From contig NC_066370.1 of NCBI RefSeq assembly GCF_013377495.2, positions 25,696,514 through 25,760,513 on the forward strand: a DNA stretch of 64,000 nt, read 5' to 3'. Each line of letters begins with the position of its first letter. Positions within the stretch are counted from its first letter, which is position 1. This document shows, in pieces, positions 51,387 through 62,931 of this stretch. Position numbers and translations under genes: made by a program. The DNA comes from Cygnus atratus. Taxonomy: Eukaryota; Chordata; Aves; Anseriformes; Anatidae. The notes under the pieces are model-generated. The model saw only the letters and a list, made by a program, of their open reading frames with translations. It searched no databases and had not been told where the DNA came from.

Positions 51387-52740
51387 AACATACACACACA
51401 AAAATAAAAGGCAAAAAAAAAACAACACGACATTTCTTTAAACAGTAATATAAAACGCACAGAGGATATTTAAAAAAATTTAAGAAACTCTTCAGGCAAT
51501 AATATTCTCATCTGATCTTAATAGTGATGCTTATGCAGCGTATATAATTAAAAGTGTTTTCAGTATCAGCTTAATTAATCTCAGAAGTTCAGTATTCAAA
51601 GAGCAAAGGAAATAAGCTTTTGCTACTCATTATATATCTTGCAATTATATAATGAAGACATCCAATCATAATTATGTGTCATAATAATAATCCTGTGTCA
51701 GAAAAGTTCCATATATCTAGAAGAAATAAAGAAGCATGCCTTAAACAGTTTGCCTCCAGGCCTAAGGGAACGATTGTAGAGACTCTAACCAGTACTGAAA
51801 CCTAAGGAGAATGATGATGGGGGAGGGAGGAAGAGGATCTTGCCTCAGGGAGAGCATTAAAACCACATTCCCACTGACACAATTCCCAGGTGGTCCCAGA
51901 GCAGCACAGACAGGGGACAGTGACAGACTGAGCTGTGGGGCTGCTCGCAGCTGCTGAATTTCTGTCTTTTTCTCAGCGGGTAGCAGAACAGATAGCACTG
52001 CATTTGGGTTCCCCAACAGACAGGTTTGGGGGCTGAAAAAGGCTTAAATCTTCTTTCTTACTCTCAAGAGAGAGACCAATTAAATAGAAATAGTACCTAA
52101 ATGTCTCCTCTCAGCAGATTTAAGCAGCATACCTGCACTGTTACCTACTTTAAGCCTTGGTGTGTCCATGGGAGGGGAACCCGAGTCATCCCCCCGGTGC
52201 CGGCTGGGGACTGGCACCCACCCCAGGGGCAGCGCAGGTCGCTCCTGGGGGAGCGGGTGCAGCTTCCTGAGGGACGCGGTCTTGTTGCAGGATCTCCAGA
52301 GCGAGTCACCTCCAGACCTTTTCTCAAGATCCTAACCGACAGCAGTTCCTGGGATGCCTGCTTCCGCTGCACACAGGATTTTTCTTACAGAGGACTGACA
52401 CAGCTGATGAGAAAGCAGCCGCTTCCCCGAACCTCACACTGCCCTGTGCCGCTTGGGTCACTCCTCCCGAGTCAAAGAACACACTGTTTGCAGGAAACTG
52501 CCTACCAGAGGGGAGCATGGCAACTGGACCTGTCATTTTATTCAAGGAACTACTTTTGTTACCACTTTTAAATCAGACAATGTGATTCTACAGTGGTTAA
52601 CAGGGAACTATGTCCCTTTGGAAGGAGCACAAAAGCAATGCATCCTTGCTGAAAACCAGAGTCCTTTCCCCAGCTGCGAGTGCCCTGTGAGCGGAGTTTC
52701 GGCCCTTTCACCCTCCTGGCCTGCTCTAGGATCAGTTTAT

Positions 52741-52768
52741 CACACACACACAAAAAAAAAAAAAAAAA
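52741..52768 (+). repeat. (CA)n followed by A17
   Basis: Six CA units lead into a run of 17 A. This is a simple repeat. Confidence 0.9.
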
Positions 52769-53747
52769 TCAAATCCATATACTTCCTATATATGATAAGT
52801 TAATAACAACACTGACATCTCATATGCAGGGCAAACGTATTCAGTTAGAGAACGATTATTTCTCATATTCTAATAAAAGCAAGCACTGAGGTAATACAGA
52901 AGGCAAGCAAATTTTTACTTTACTTATCAAAAAATAACATCGTCCTAAAATTATTTATGTAAATAGATTCAGTTGTGCTCGATTAATGCAGCCAAACAGT
53001 ATTCATCCAAAGCAATACATTTAATTTGTCGACTCAAATAATGATAAATTAGATCTGCTGTAATTCAAAGGAACTCTGTTTCAACTTAGACGTTATTACA
53101 CATGTGCAACTCTCAGTAAAGCCCACTAATCTGCATAAACTAATAACAAAAACACAAGTCACAACAAAAATGTCAGTGTCACGAATTACAAAAGCCCCTC
53201 CTGACCATAAATAAGCTAATACTTCTTTAAATAAATAACAATAGTTCACCTTCGATGCCAATATTGATTCATCTGACACTAACAATGCTCACAAAAAGTT
53301 CCAGTCTACTTCCCTCCCCCCTTAATGCTCAAACTAATCAAAAGCCAAAGAAAGGAAACTCTGGGAGGACCAGCCCAACACAGCACGGCACCTTTTAGCA
53401 GCCCGTGTGGCCAAGAAGGGTGCTGCCTTGCCCTTCCTGGTGCCGGTGCCCACGGCACTGCAGCAAAGAACATCTGCTACCCCAAGCACCCCGCGTGCCT
53501 TCTTTGCAGGGCAAGATCCGCAGAGCAAGAATCTGGCTTATTTCAACATTACAGCAGTTTTAATACACCTCCATGGAAGTCATCTACATGTGAAGTTTAG
53601 GTTATCATTTCTGATGCCTTCAAGCATGTAATATCGAGCCTTATGCAATATTTAGACGGCCCATCAACCAAGTGTTGTGCAAACGACAAGCTCTCTCACC
53701 TCTTCTACTGGAAAGGAAGGAAAAACTTCACATTTTAATGTAAAGGG

Positions 53748-53770
53748 TTTTTTTGTTTTGTTTTGTTTTA
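53748..53770 (+). repeat. (TTTTG)n microsatellite
   Basis: Several TTTTG units are followed by TTTTACAG, which reads as a 3' splice-site-like sequence at 53773. No donor or open frame follows convincingly. Confidence 0.8.
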
Positions 53771-53858
53771 CAGCAACAATTCATACTCATGACATAATTC
53801 GGAATGGCTGAAATCCATGAATTAATCATCAAATGAATAAGCAGAATTTAAAGCAGTA

Positions 53859-53884
53859 AAAATATAACATCAAAATATAACATT
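53859..53884 (+). repeat. 13-bp tandem duplication
   Basis: AAAATATAACATC and AAAATATAACATT lie head to tail, differing only in the last base. This is a local duplication in AT-rich DNA. Confidence 0.8.
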
Positions 53885-55195
53885 AAGTAATTTTGACAAC
53901 CATCCTGCTTAATTATTTATTCTAACAGCTGACCTACTGCAGCATATTTAGTGAACAAAAGGCCATAAAAGACTAAAACATGCTACAGTTTTTATATATT
54001 AATTGCATGTTGGAAGATGAGAAAAGGCTGCTAACCATTTTATTGGGCCAGATATCATAAAGCGTAGTAAACAGAGAACTAAGATAACCGGGTGTTTTGT
54101 TGTTAATTATGCACAGAAGAAAATCTTGAATGCAGGTTACTGCTAAAACACAGAGTCCTGTAATTATCCACACAATTATCCAACCATTTAACTGTTTGCC
54201 TGCTGCTAACCAGCCAGCTAGCAGGCAGCAGCACGCACCTGCAGGGAATCCATAGGCAGCCTTTCCTGCCATTCTGCTCTGACTTATCCCCTCAAGTAGT
54301 GCTGAAGAGCACCCTGTCCAGTTACCAGGATAGATCACTAAAATTTTCTAAGTTTATATATTGGAGCCAATGCTCCAGGGCACCTCAGAAATTCCAAGGC
54401 TACCTTTCAAGCCTACCGCCTGGCTTCAACAGCAGGGCTTGCACCCAGGAGGCTGCGCGAGCTCACTCCTCAGGAGAGAGACAGCTTGGTGTGGCTATGG
54501 GAAGTCAAAACCATCATCATAAAAGCAAGCAAAACGTACTAAGTAACAGGATGGCCAGCAAGACAGAAAATAAACAAACACCCAATCCCCCTTTACTCAT
54601 TCTTATACATCTCACCTTTGTAATTAGAGTATTATTCACTCAGAAAAAAAGCAGAACGTGGCTTTTCATAAACAGTTGTATAAACTGCTGGCAGTAAAAC
54701 AAGCAGAATTCATCCTTCCTTGAAAGCACAGTGTGATAGTGACTTTTGCTAAAAAGAAGCCATTAAGAAAGTCATAACCATCAGATTTTATGAATTCACG
54801 CAGAGAGAAAATCCCTTTGGTTTGTCTCCATTGCAACACCCTTTGCACAGCTTTATGCAGCGCCTTGCCATTCAAAACCCTGGTACGGCAAGGGACTGAA
54901 ATGGGAGGCAAAGAAAAAAAGGTCATTAATGTTTAGCTGCCTGTAGCTAAACAGCCTCTTAGAAGTATCCTTAAATTTCAGGCAGTACTAACTGTTGCCA
55001 TGATCACAGCATGTAGAAGGTACATTAGATAAATAAAATTAATTAACCTCGGCCTTGGGATTCCTAACTATGCATAGCATCTGGCAAAACAGTTACTCAT
55101 AAGCTCTCTCTAAACCATTTTAAATCTTTCAGGACACTTAGCTAGGCTAAAGCTGAAGGTTGCTTTCTCCCAAGATTGCTACGCCACCTCAATAT

Positions 55196-55231
55196 AAAAA
55201 AAAAATGCTGAAAAAAAAATATATATTTTTT
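55196..55231. repeat. A/T-rich simple sequence
   Basis: Two runs of nine or more A around TGCTG are followed by TATATATTTTTT. Low-complexity DNA. Confidence 0.75.
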
Positions 55232-55560
55232 ACTGCAAAGAAAGCACAGAAACTATCAGTGTCCACAGGCAGTCTCTAGGGTGATAAATGTGCTATTTCA
55301 GTATTGTACTGCATGTACTGTACGAATGACAAGCTCAGTACTCCCACACACATTTCTGTCTAATACACTGATGCCTAAAAGATTTTTCTAGTCACCAGGA
55401 ACTCTTTCCTTTCTTGCTATGAAATTCTGGGAGTCATCTCACCATTACTGGCTGAACATAGGCTTTGCTCCTGCTGTACGCATTCCTGTACTTACCCAGA
55501 AAAACAAATGCCTGCCTACAGAGCCTGTCTGGAAGCAGTAAAATCCCACCTGCGTTGCAG

Positions 55561-55614
55561 GGAATTTCCATCCCCCCTGTGCAAGGCTGACAGAACGCTC
55601 TCCAATGCCCACAG
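55561..55614 (+). other. Candidate short internal exon (plus strand)
   Basis: AAATCCCACCTGCGTTGCAG is a good acceptor, and CCCACAG|GTGAGA, 54 bases later, is a consensus donor. One frame is open (EFPSPLCKADRTLSNAH), entering with one base and leaving with two, so the exon would be frame-neutral. It is too short to judge as coding, and a pseudo-exon is as likely. Confidence 0.18.
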
Positions 55615-58590
55615 GTGAGACCTGCCGCCTTTCCTTCTGCAGGATTTACTGTCGGGAGCTCCCACACCTCTAAGCCATCCTGTCCTGGCAGGAACTAGGG
55701 ATGACTAAGGGAAAGGAGGAAGCCAGAGCCTTTCAGTGAGCTGCGGCCATCCCCTCAGGAGCTGGGAGCACACTGCGGGCACGGCTGGGCGCAGGAAGCT
55801 CCGTGACTGCCCCATGCGCTACTGCACCGAGCCCAGTCCTCGCTCCTGGCCTCACCTCCTCCCACACCCTCAGCTCTGTTATCCCTACAGCACCCGCGTA
55901 ACCCCAGGGCTCGTTGTGTCTAGTCCCACAACGCAGCAGTGATGATTCCATTCGGGTTTGCAGCAGTTAATACAGGACTTCCCAAAGTGCTGCTTCTTCC
56001 TCAGTGGGGTTGCAGTCATCCAGCTGCAGCGGGCCCCTGACTGCTTGACAGTCCCCCTTCTCCTCTCCTACCCAAGTCAGCAGAGACCTTATGATAGCTC
56101 AGGTGGGAAGTACCGATCTTACAGACTGCATTTCACCTGGCTCTGGTTCCACCTGATTGTACTTAAGTCCTTAACTGTTCTTTGCATTAAGCGTGGAAGG
56201 AGATAAAAGCATTTAAAAGGACAGCAAGCACAGCACGTGTATGTGCCATTAGAATTGTGATCAGCTGCTAGGCACATTGCTGCTTGACTTTAGCATACAT
56301 TATAATATATATCCTTCCTTTACATGTACACTATTTCTTGAGTCAAAACAGAAATAGATTACTCTTCCAAGACTTCCTTGCTATCACTAAATCCACTTGC
56401 ACATCTTGGAGTGGGAGTAGCACGGGGGAGGAACACGACGCAGTGCCATCTGAGGAGAGAGCTACTCCGATGTGCAGTAAGGGAGAAGATGGGAAAGAGG
56501 CCAAACAACAAAAAATTCATGTAAATGCCAAAACCAGCTTTCATCAAACACCTTTTTTGCCCAACAATTTGCTATACTTGCTGAAATTTTAGGCTATCCA
56601 AGTCTGCATCGATACAAGGAAGTCCTGAGCAGGGACGCAAGCCCCCAGCTTCTCTCCTACTAAGGCATGACCATGAGCAGGCTGTTGGTGCAGCCTGCTG
56701 GTGGAGGGGCATGGGGGCTACCAACCATTACAGGCCTGGAGGGCAAGGAAGCCGTAACACAGGCTCTACTAGAAAAATCACACGAATATTTTAATAAGCT
56801 AGTTCCATGAATTTCCAGGAGGACAGACTCACTTTACAATTTTAGCTCCAAAATCCATAAAATGACTGTTGTTCCTATGAAGACATTTGCAAAAACCATT
56901 TGTCCAAAGTTTCCTAGTCATCAACAGAATGCTGGGCTTGGGTTTCAGAGCCATCTTTTGGGGATTCCCCATGCTCCTCCTGTTCCCATCCAAATAATTT
57001 AGCTCACCGGTTTCAGAGGTCCTGAATGCCCCAGAATGAAACCCTGCTTGTGACTGACTGAAACTAATGCTTTTAGGGTAAATAACACAGCACAGCTTAT
57101 CTGACTTCTACTGAGCATCTCCTCTATTTCCACTACCTTGAGGAGCAGTACAGACACCAAACAATCACCTCCCCAGCTCAGGAGCAGCACGCTTTACCAA
57201 GAAAACACCGTCCCCTTCTCTGGTATCTGCAGCCTCACTGATCAAGAATTAGATGACAGATACTGACATTATGTTTATACCGTATATGGGGCATATGTTA
57301 GCACAGAAAGGGCAATACATTTCTGCACATTTTCTTGTGATCCAACGAGTCAAAGAGAGGCAGGACTGCCCAAAATTCCAAATGTTTCTCGGGAGAAGCA
57401 GCTTCAGGGAAACTGCTATGTTCACATTTCATTCCCTGGCTAAAATCTGTCCTTTACTAGAAGTCCTGTTGGAAGTCTCAGGAGAATAAAGGACAATAAT
57501 ACTGAGAAGAGATCCCACATTTATGTAAAAGTTAGAGGTGCTGCCAACACAAGTATGTCAATACTCATGATCTAAGAATTAAAAATAGCAACATAAAATG
57601 GGAATGCTTTCTCTCCCCTTTTCTTTCTGCTTATTTTCTCTTTTCTAAATGTACTTTACACATTGTTAGTTAGGTATACTATGTGTGGGATGCATTATTG
57701 AGGTTGCCATGGTTTTTCATTTTTAATAAGCTTTGAGACTTTATAATCTAACCAAGTACATTCATAATTACTACATCTCTTATTTCTCCCTACCCTCTCC
57801 CTCCAAAGCCCTTCAAAAAATACTAGTGGTAAAACTACTGATTTGAAAGACAATAAAACATCAAAGTAAAAGCCCACCCTCAAAGAGTTGGCACACAACA
57901 GCTTAGGAATATAATAGGAGAAAATTACCAGCACCAAACTCCGGGATACATCCGTGTTCTTGCGCCTGTTGTTAACATCAAAAGCCAGGATGACATTTTG
58001 CACTGTGGAGTGCAAAATTCCCCGGCACGCACAGAAAGGCGAGGAGTGTTTGCCACCAGAGCTGACAGTGAACCACTGAGCACTGCCTACCCCAGCTCTG
58101 GTGCTTCTCGCCGTGGTTGCTGTTGCCATACGGGAGGCAAAGCGCTCAGGCAGCCTGCGGCAGCTCTCCCTGATGGGTGTGATGCCCCTGCTCACAGCCT
58201 CGACCGGGCAAAGCCATGGAGCAACTGACTGATGTTAACAGCAAGATCCTGAGTGGGACAACTCCTGCTGTTGGTGCCTATTCCACCTGCTGAAAGCTCA
58301 CATCGCGCTCTAACACTTTCAATAACATTGCCCGTGTGTGTTTTCTTACATTCAGAAGGAATCCAAAGAAAAGAAAATCCAGCTCATGGCGTCTTACTGA
58401 CGCGCGCATGGTGAAGAGGGTTATGTTTTTGAGGTCCACAGCATAAATCTCAGTTAGTGTAGGTAACGGGGATGTCATAGCTTTTATCGATCATCAGTCT
58501 CTGCGCTGACTGGTACAAGAGACCCTGAGAAACCCACTTTGCCAGTACAAGTTAATGATATTGTCTTGACAACAGAATATTGTTGGGCCA

Positions 58591-58635
58591 ATCACATTCA
58601 CACAGATATTTTTTTTTTCCCTGAAGGCACTGAAA
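58591..58635 (+). repeat. Direct repeat, copy 1 of 2
   Basis: This copy reads ATCACATTCACACAGATATT, then a T run, CCCTGAAGGCACTGAAA. It matches the copy at 59656-59696 over its whole length apart from the T-run length and two or three substitutions. Homology stops at both ends, so it is a short dispersed repeat or duplication, not a recognised element. Confidence 0.75.
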
Positions 58636-59655
58636 TTTTGGCTTCTACTGCAGAACAGGCACTTTGGAGAAGAGTATGCATTACTGGTGTGCAGACCCTT
58701 TTGTCCCTATGCTAAACTCAACCCATCTGGTTTTGCTCTTACCTAGCACAGGCCCACAGCAACCACATACCAGGAAACCCCATCTTGATTTCTGCCTGCT
58801 GCTTGGCTTGGGGAGAACATGTAGGCAGCCTCAACACCAGCACGCGTCAGCCCACATACCTCCCGTAACATCCACGAGAGCAGCAGCGCCTGAGAAACTC
58901 AGACTTGTTCTTTTGGCCGGTGTGCATGCAGCAGCAGGCCAGCGATGGCCGCGCTCTTCTGGAACTCATCCTGCTCCACGCAGGGCTACATCAGCAACCA
59001 CCACACGGCGCTGTGCAGCACAGGCAAACTGAGGCTTCATGGGATCGTGTATGTTAATCAAATCTGGGTGGTTTTCTACAAAGACACAGTATAGCACATC
59101 CTTGACTACAGGAATTTCTCAAACTAATGGAAAGTTCCTGCTCCAAAGCATGAAAATGCCTCAATAGACTATTGTAAGGTTTCTTTTAATGTGGGCAACA
59201 GAATGAATTTCTTTTCTAGTCTGCAGCTTATTGATGGCTGAGTATAATACTAGTATTAGACATCAAACTGCCTATCACATGTGAGAAGGCTCTTGTGAAA
59301 TACCTTATTATCCAGTACTCAGATCGAGACTGTAAGATAGAGCATGTCAGCTTGCCAGGCGCTAACCTGACATTCAAGTCCATGCAAGAATCAGAAGGAA
59401 AACATTTTTTTCTCTTGACAGCAGAAACCACTTTTTCCAAATGTTAAATTTTATCTTTACAGTATTGTCAAAGGCAAGCACGCAAAAATCACAGTAAGCA
59501 AAAAATAAAAAGAAAAAAAGAAATTGCATGGTCTGATCATCTGATTCAGCATCATATGATCTTAAAATAACTACTGCATTCTTTGGGTGATGGCATGGCA
59601 CATCAAAGAGTTGAAGAATAAACTGGTATTTAGTCTAAAATATAAGACTACCCAC

Positions 59656-59696
59656 ATCACATTCACACAGACATTTTTCCCCTGAAAGCACTGAAA
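59656..59696 (+). repeat. Direct repeat, copy 2 of 2
   Basis: This copy reads ATCACATTCACACAGACATT, then TTTCCCCTGAAAGCACTGAAA, the same order as copy 1, which starts 1065 bases upstream in the same orientation. The 1.02-kb segment between the copies shows no mobile-element coding region. Confidence 0.75.
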
Positions 59697-61659
59697 ATAA
59701 CATCTTGAGTAGGGTTAGGTTTTTTACACTGCTCTTTCTATAGACAGTTTGAAACGCTTTTCTACTATTTCTGAAGCCAAGGATTCTCACATGTTTCTAC
59801 CACAGCAGCAGGATGGCCTTTAAGAGAGCCAGCCAATATGGGAAGATTCTTTACATACTCCTCATAGTTAACAACATCAACATCATAGCAGTTCTGTTTG
59901 AACTTTGCATTAAACCCATTTTTTTGACAGTGGTATCTGTTACTCTACCTAATTTTGGATCACTTTAAAATTCAAGATCACATTAAGGTTTCCTCCCGGA
60001 GGAATGAAAGGAGTGCTCTGCCTCTCCCTGACCAGCGCTACGTTCTGACAGCACTGAATTCTGAATGGCTTGAAGGAGAGCACCTTGCTGGATACAAAAG
60101 AAGTGCCAATGCTATCCTTTGTAACCAATTCTGCCTTAGTTAACACAGTTTGTGCCATTCACGTTTCATAACTGGAGAGCCGTGTTTTACGCTCCTGTCA
60201 TTCACACTGTTTTTCATTCATAAATTTATTGGAAAACTTCTCTCTGACCTTACCAACTGCTTTCTCAGAGACCAGACTAAATTGTAATTGACCTTTCCAC
60301 CAGCCAGCTCCACCTCAATTTTAAGGATTTCCTCTTCATTTCCGCAGGATGCTTAGGCCTTTCCAAAGCACTATGCTAGCAAAGGAAGTGTCCTGCGTTT
60401 TCCCTTACTGTTCATCCACATGCTGCTAAAAATAACACGACCAACTCAGTGGTTTCAGTTCTCTCCAGCACTCTTGTATATTCCTCAATCATTTCCTACT
60501 GCATAACTATCATGTTCCTTTGACTGTGTAATTTTAATACAGCACACCGTCAATATTGTTTTTTTTTCAATTGTTCCTTCACATAGCCATGATGTTAAGT
60601 ACATGAAGTCCAGAAATTTAATCAACTGTCAGCAACAGACTCACACAAACTATGTTTTACAGCATGAATTTCTATCACTTACGAGTCTTAAGATAAGATA
60701 AAATCGGAATTTCTCCTGTAAAATCTAAGCAATTATAAAACAAGTCACTTATCAGAACAAAATTATACATGATAGTCCCAGTTCACCAAATAAATTATTT
60801 TATTTTCTGAAGACAAAATGGAAAAGGAGCTATCCAAACATTTTCAAAAACAAAAGTAAAGCAAGTTCCCTTTTTTGTCCCACTTCAGATTGGCTCTTAA
60901 GGCAAGTCTTTGAAATTCTGCTTCCACTGCACTTGGAAAAAATTCCTTGCAGCCCCTGGTTGCCCCCTCCCTCCGTCAGGGGATTTACCTCAGCAGCAGG
61001 GAATTCTGCCTCACAGAGAAGAAGGAATTGGTTTAGCAGTGCAAACTGAGTAATCTGTCTTGTTGACACCAAACATCACTGCTTTCCTTCTTTGTCAAAT
61101 GTGCTTTGATGTGTGCAGCTCAATTTCAGTAGGACAAACTACATTTTAAGTCCCTACCTGTAAAAATTTGTTTTCATCAGAAAACAAAGAGGTTTGTCAC
61201 CACACTGGACGTGAGCTGTGTTTCTGCCGGGGGGGGTTACACAGATCTAGAGCACTGCAGAAACCTGTCCAAAATCAGGAGGCTGCACTGCAGGCAGGCG
61301 AAGCACTGCTGGGGGGCCCTGGGAGGCAAGCACGAGCTCAGCCCCACTTGCTGTAGGGAAGCGTCTGTGCACTTGGGCCCGAGTCTGATGCAGACCCAAA
61401 TATATACTTCCCACATAAATACACCAAGGATGGAAATTCTGTGTTGCCCTGTGAGGCATTAAGGTCCTCACCCTTTTTACAGAGGCTACACTCAAACTTT
61501 CCACTTCATTTTATCATTGGAAAAATGTCACAGATCTATGTGCCTCTCTCCAGTTTTTAAACATCAGTGGCCTTGAACACCGTGGTCTTCCATCCGCTTC
61601 AACAAAATCTGCAGCAGAGCCTTATAAGCCATGTACAGTACTGTTTCAGTTAAACTCAC

Positions 61660-61867
61660 CGACATGCATCAACAGTCAGGAGACACCTAGAAATAGCCCA
61701 GGCAGAGCAGCACAGAACAATACCAGAGCGATTAGTAATCGCTGTCTGAGATGACGAGGAAGTCAGTCTTTTCAAGTATGTCTATAATGATTTTGTCACT
61801 TAATATGATCACGGAATCTGCCATGGCATACATTGCCTCGACTGATGTGCTAATCTCTCTCACAGTC
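61660..61867 (-). other. Candidate exon (minus strand), ends in or after a stop
   Basis: On the minus strand, CTCCTTGTCTCCCTGTCTCC followed by CACACGTTCAG is a strong acceptor, and TGTCG|GTGAGT, 208 bases later, is a good donor. From the acceptor one frame runs 44 codons (TVREISTSVEAMYAMADSV to FLVISDSDY) and ends in TAA. If spliced it would therefore be a last coding exon with more UTR exons, or a non-coding exon. The peptide resembles no family I know. Confidence 0.22.
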
Positions 61868-62440
61868 CTGAACGTGTGGGAGACAGGGAGACAAGGAGAT
61901 CCATAAAAACTCCACTGGTGGAATAAGCACACTTCCCAGTATTTCCACTCCAGCACTGTTTGTGTGTTTCTGTCAATAGTTAAAATTATCATGGTCAAAA
62001 ATTAGAAAAAAAAAAAAAGCAGCAGAACTTCCTCAGGCTTTATTAGATAAGGTATGTTCCTTTTTCAGAACGAGAACGTGGAAAGAGTTGGTGTATTGGC
62101 ACGACGAATATTTAATGTATTTTGTTCAGGAATGTGAGCACTCAGACTGCATAAATCACAATAAAAAAAGGAAATATTAATCTCCATTTGTGCAGTGCAC
62201 TTCTTTTGCACAAGTCACAAGTCCATAGAACGTACCAACCTTCTCTAACACACACCGTTCTGCCCGTTCTTCACCCCTGTCAGAGCAGTGGCTGAATGCC
62301 GCCTCGCTGCCGTCGTTCAGCAGCCGCACGCACGCAGCCCACAGATGGGCACCGTCCTCAAGGGGCTGGTGGCACTGCTGCCTGCACATAAGGGGGAAGG
62401 AGAAAAATTAAGCCAAGGAGAGCAAAACATTCAATTGCTG

Positions 62441-62474
62441 TTTTTTTTTGTTTTGTTTTGTTTTGTTTTGTTTG
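62441..62474 (+). repeat. (TTTTG)n microsatellite
   Basis: A run of nine T is followed by about five TTTTG units and a TTTG. This is a simple repeat, likely length-variable. Confidence 0.9.
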
Positions 62475-62892
62475 TTATCCAGTTTAGTTTTAGAAGACTC
62501 AGTTAAAACTGGGAGAGTCTGCATATATTCCCCACAGTTGGTGCACCAATTAAGAGCTAGGAGGAGAGTTCAGGTTTCAAGAAGAACATGACACCTGCCC
62601 TCCTAAAACCGAGATAAGTTTTCTACTTTAACGTTGCTGAATTTGACTCAGGCCCTTTTGTAAAGCACAAGTGTGGAAAAAGGATCTCCATCCCTTCCCT
62701 GGGCTTCAGGGCAGGATCTCAGAACATGAACAGATTCAACTCTGTGATGTTTCTTTCCACATTCTTCTTTACTGAATATTTTCTTATATATTATTTTCTT
62801 ATTTTCTTATCCCAAGAATAAATGCAATTAATTAGACATTGAGCCATAGAGTAAAACAAATTTTAATTGATGTGGGAAAACAAAAGGATATT

Positions 62893-62931
62893 AAAAAAAA
62901 AAAAAAGAAAAGAAAGAAAAACAATTAATTT
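62893..62931 (+). repeat. A-rich homopurine tract
   Basis: A14 is followed by GAAAAGAAAGAAAAA, a purine-only tract. Simple sequence. Confidence 0.85.

Larger units (their letters stand above)
51387..55560. other. Non-coding stretch, AT-rich
   Basis: No gene recognised. A GC-richer patch at 52180-52340 carries about ten CpGs. The frame at 52101-52571 (plus, 156 codons) covers it and has no domain. The rest holds the simple repeats listed separately. Confidence 0.55.
55615..61659. other. Non-coding stretch, mostly AT-rich
   Basis: No gene recognised. GC-richer patches lie at 55735-55930 (about 13 CpGs) and 58840-59020. The frame at 57695-58195 (minus, 166 codons) has no domain. It also holds the direct-repeat pair described separately. 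Confidence 0.55.

Noticed and set aside
59021..59040. CAGGCAAACTGAGGCTTCAT resembles the core of an ancient MIR or L2 element
   Set aside because: Only about 15 bases match and nothing on either side supports it.
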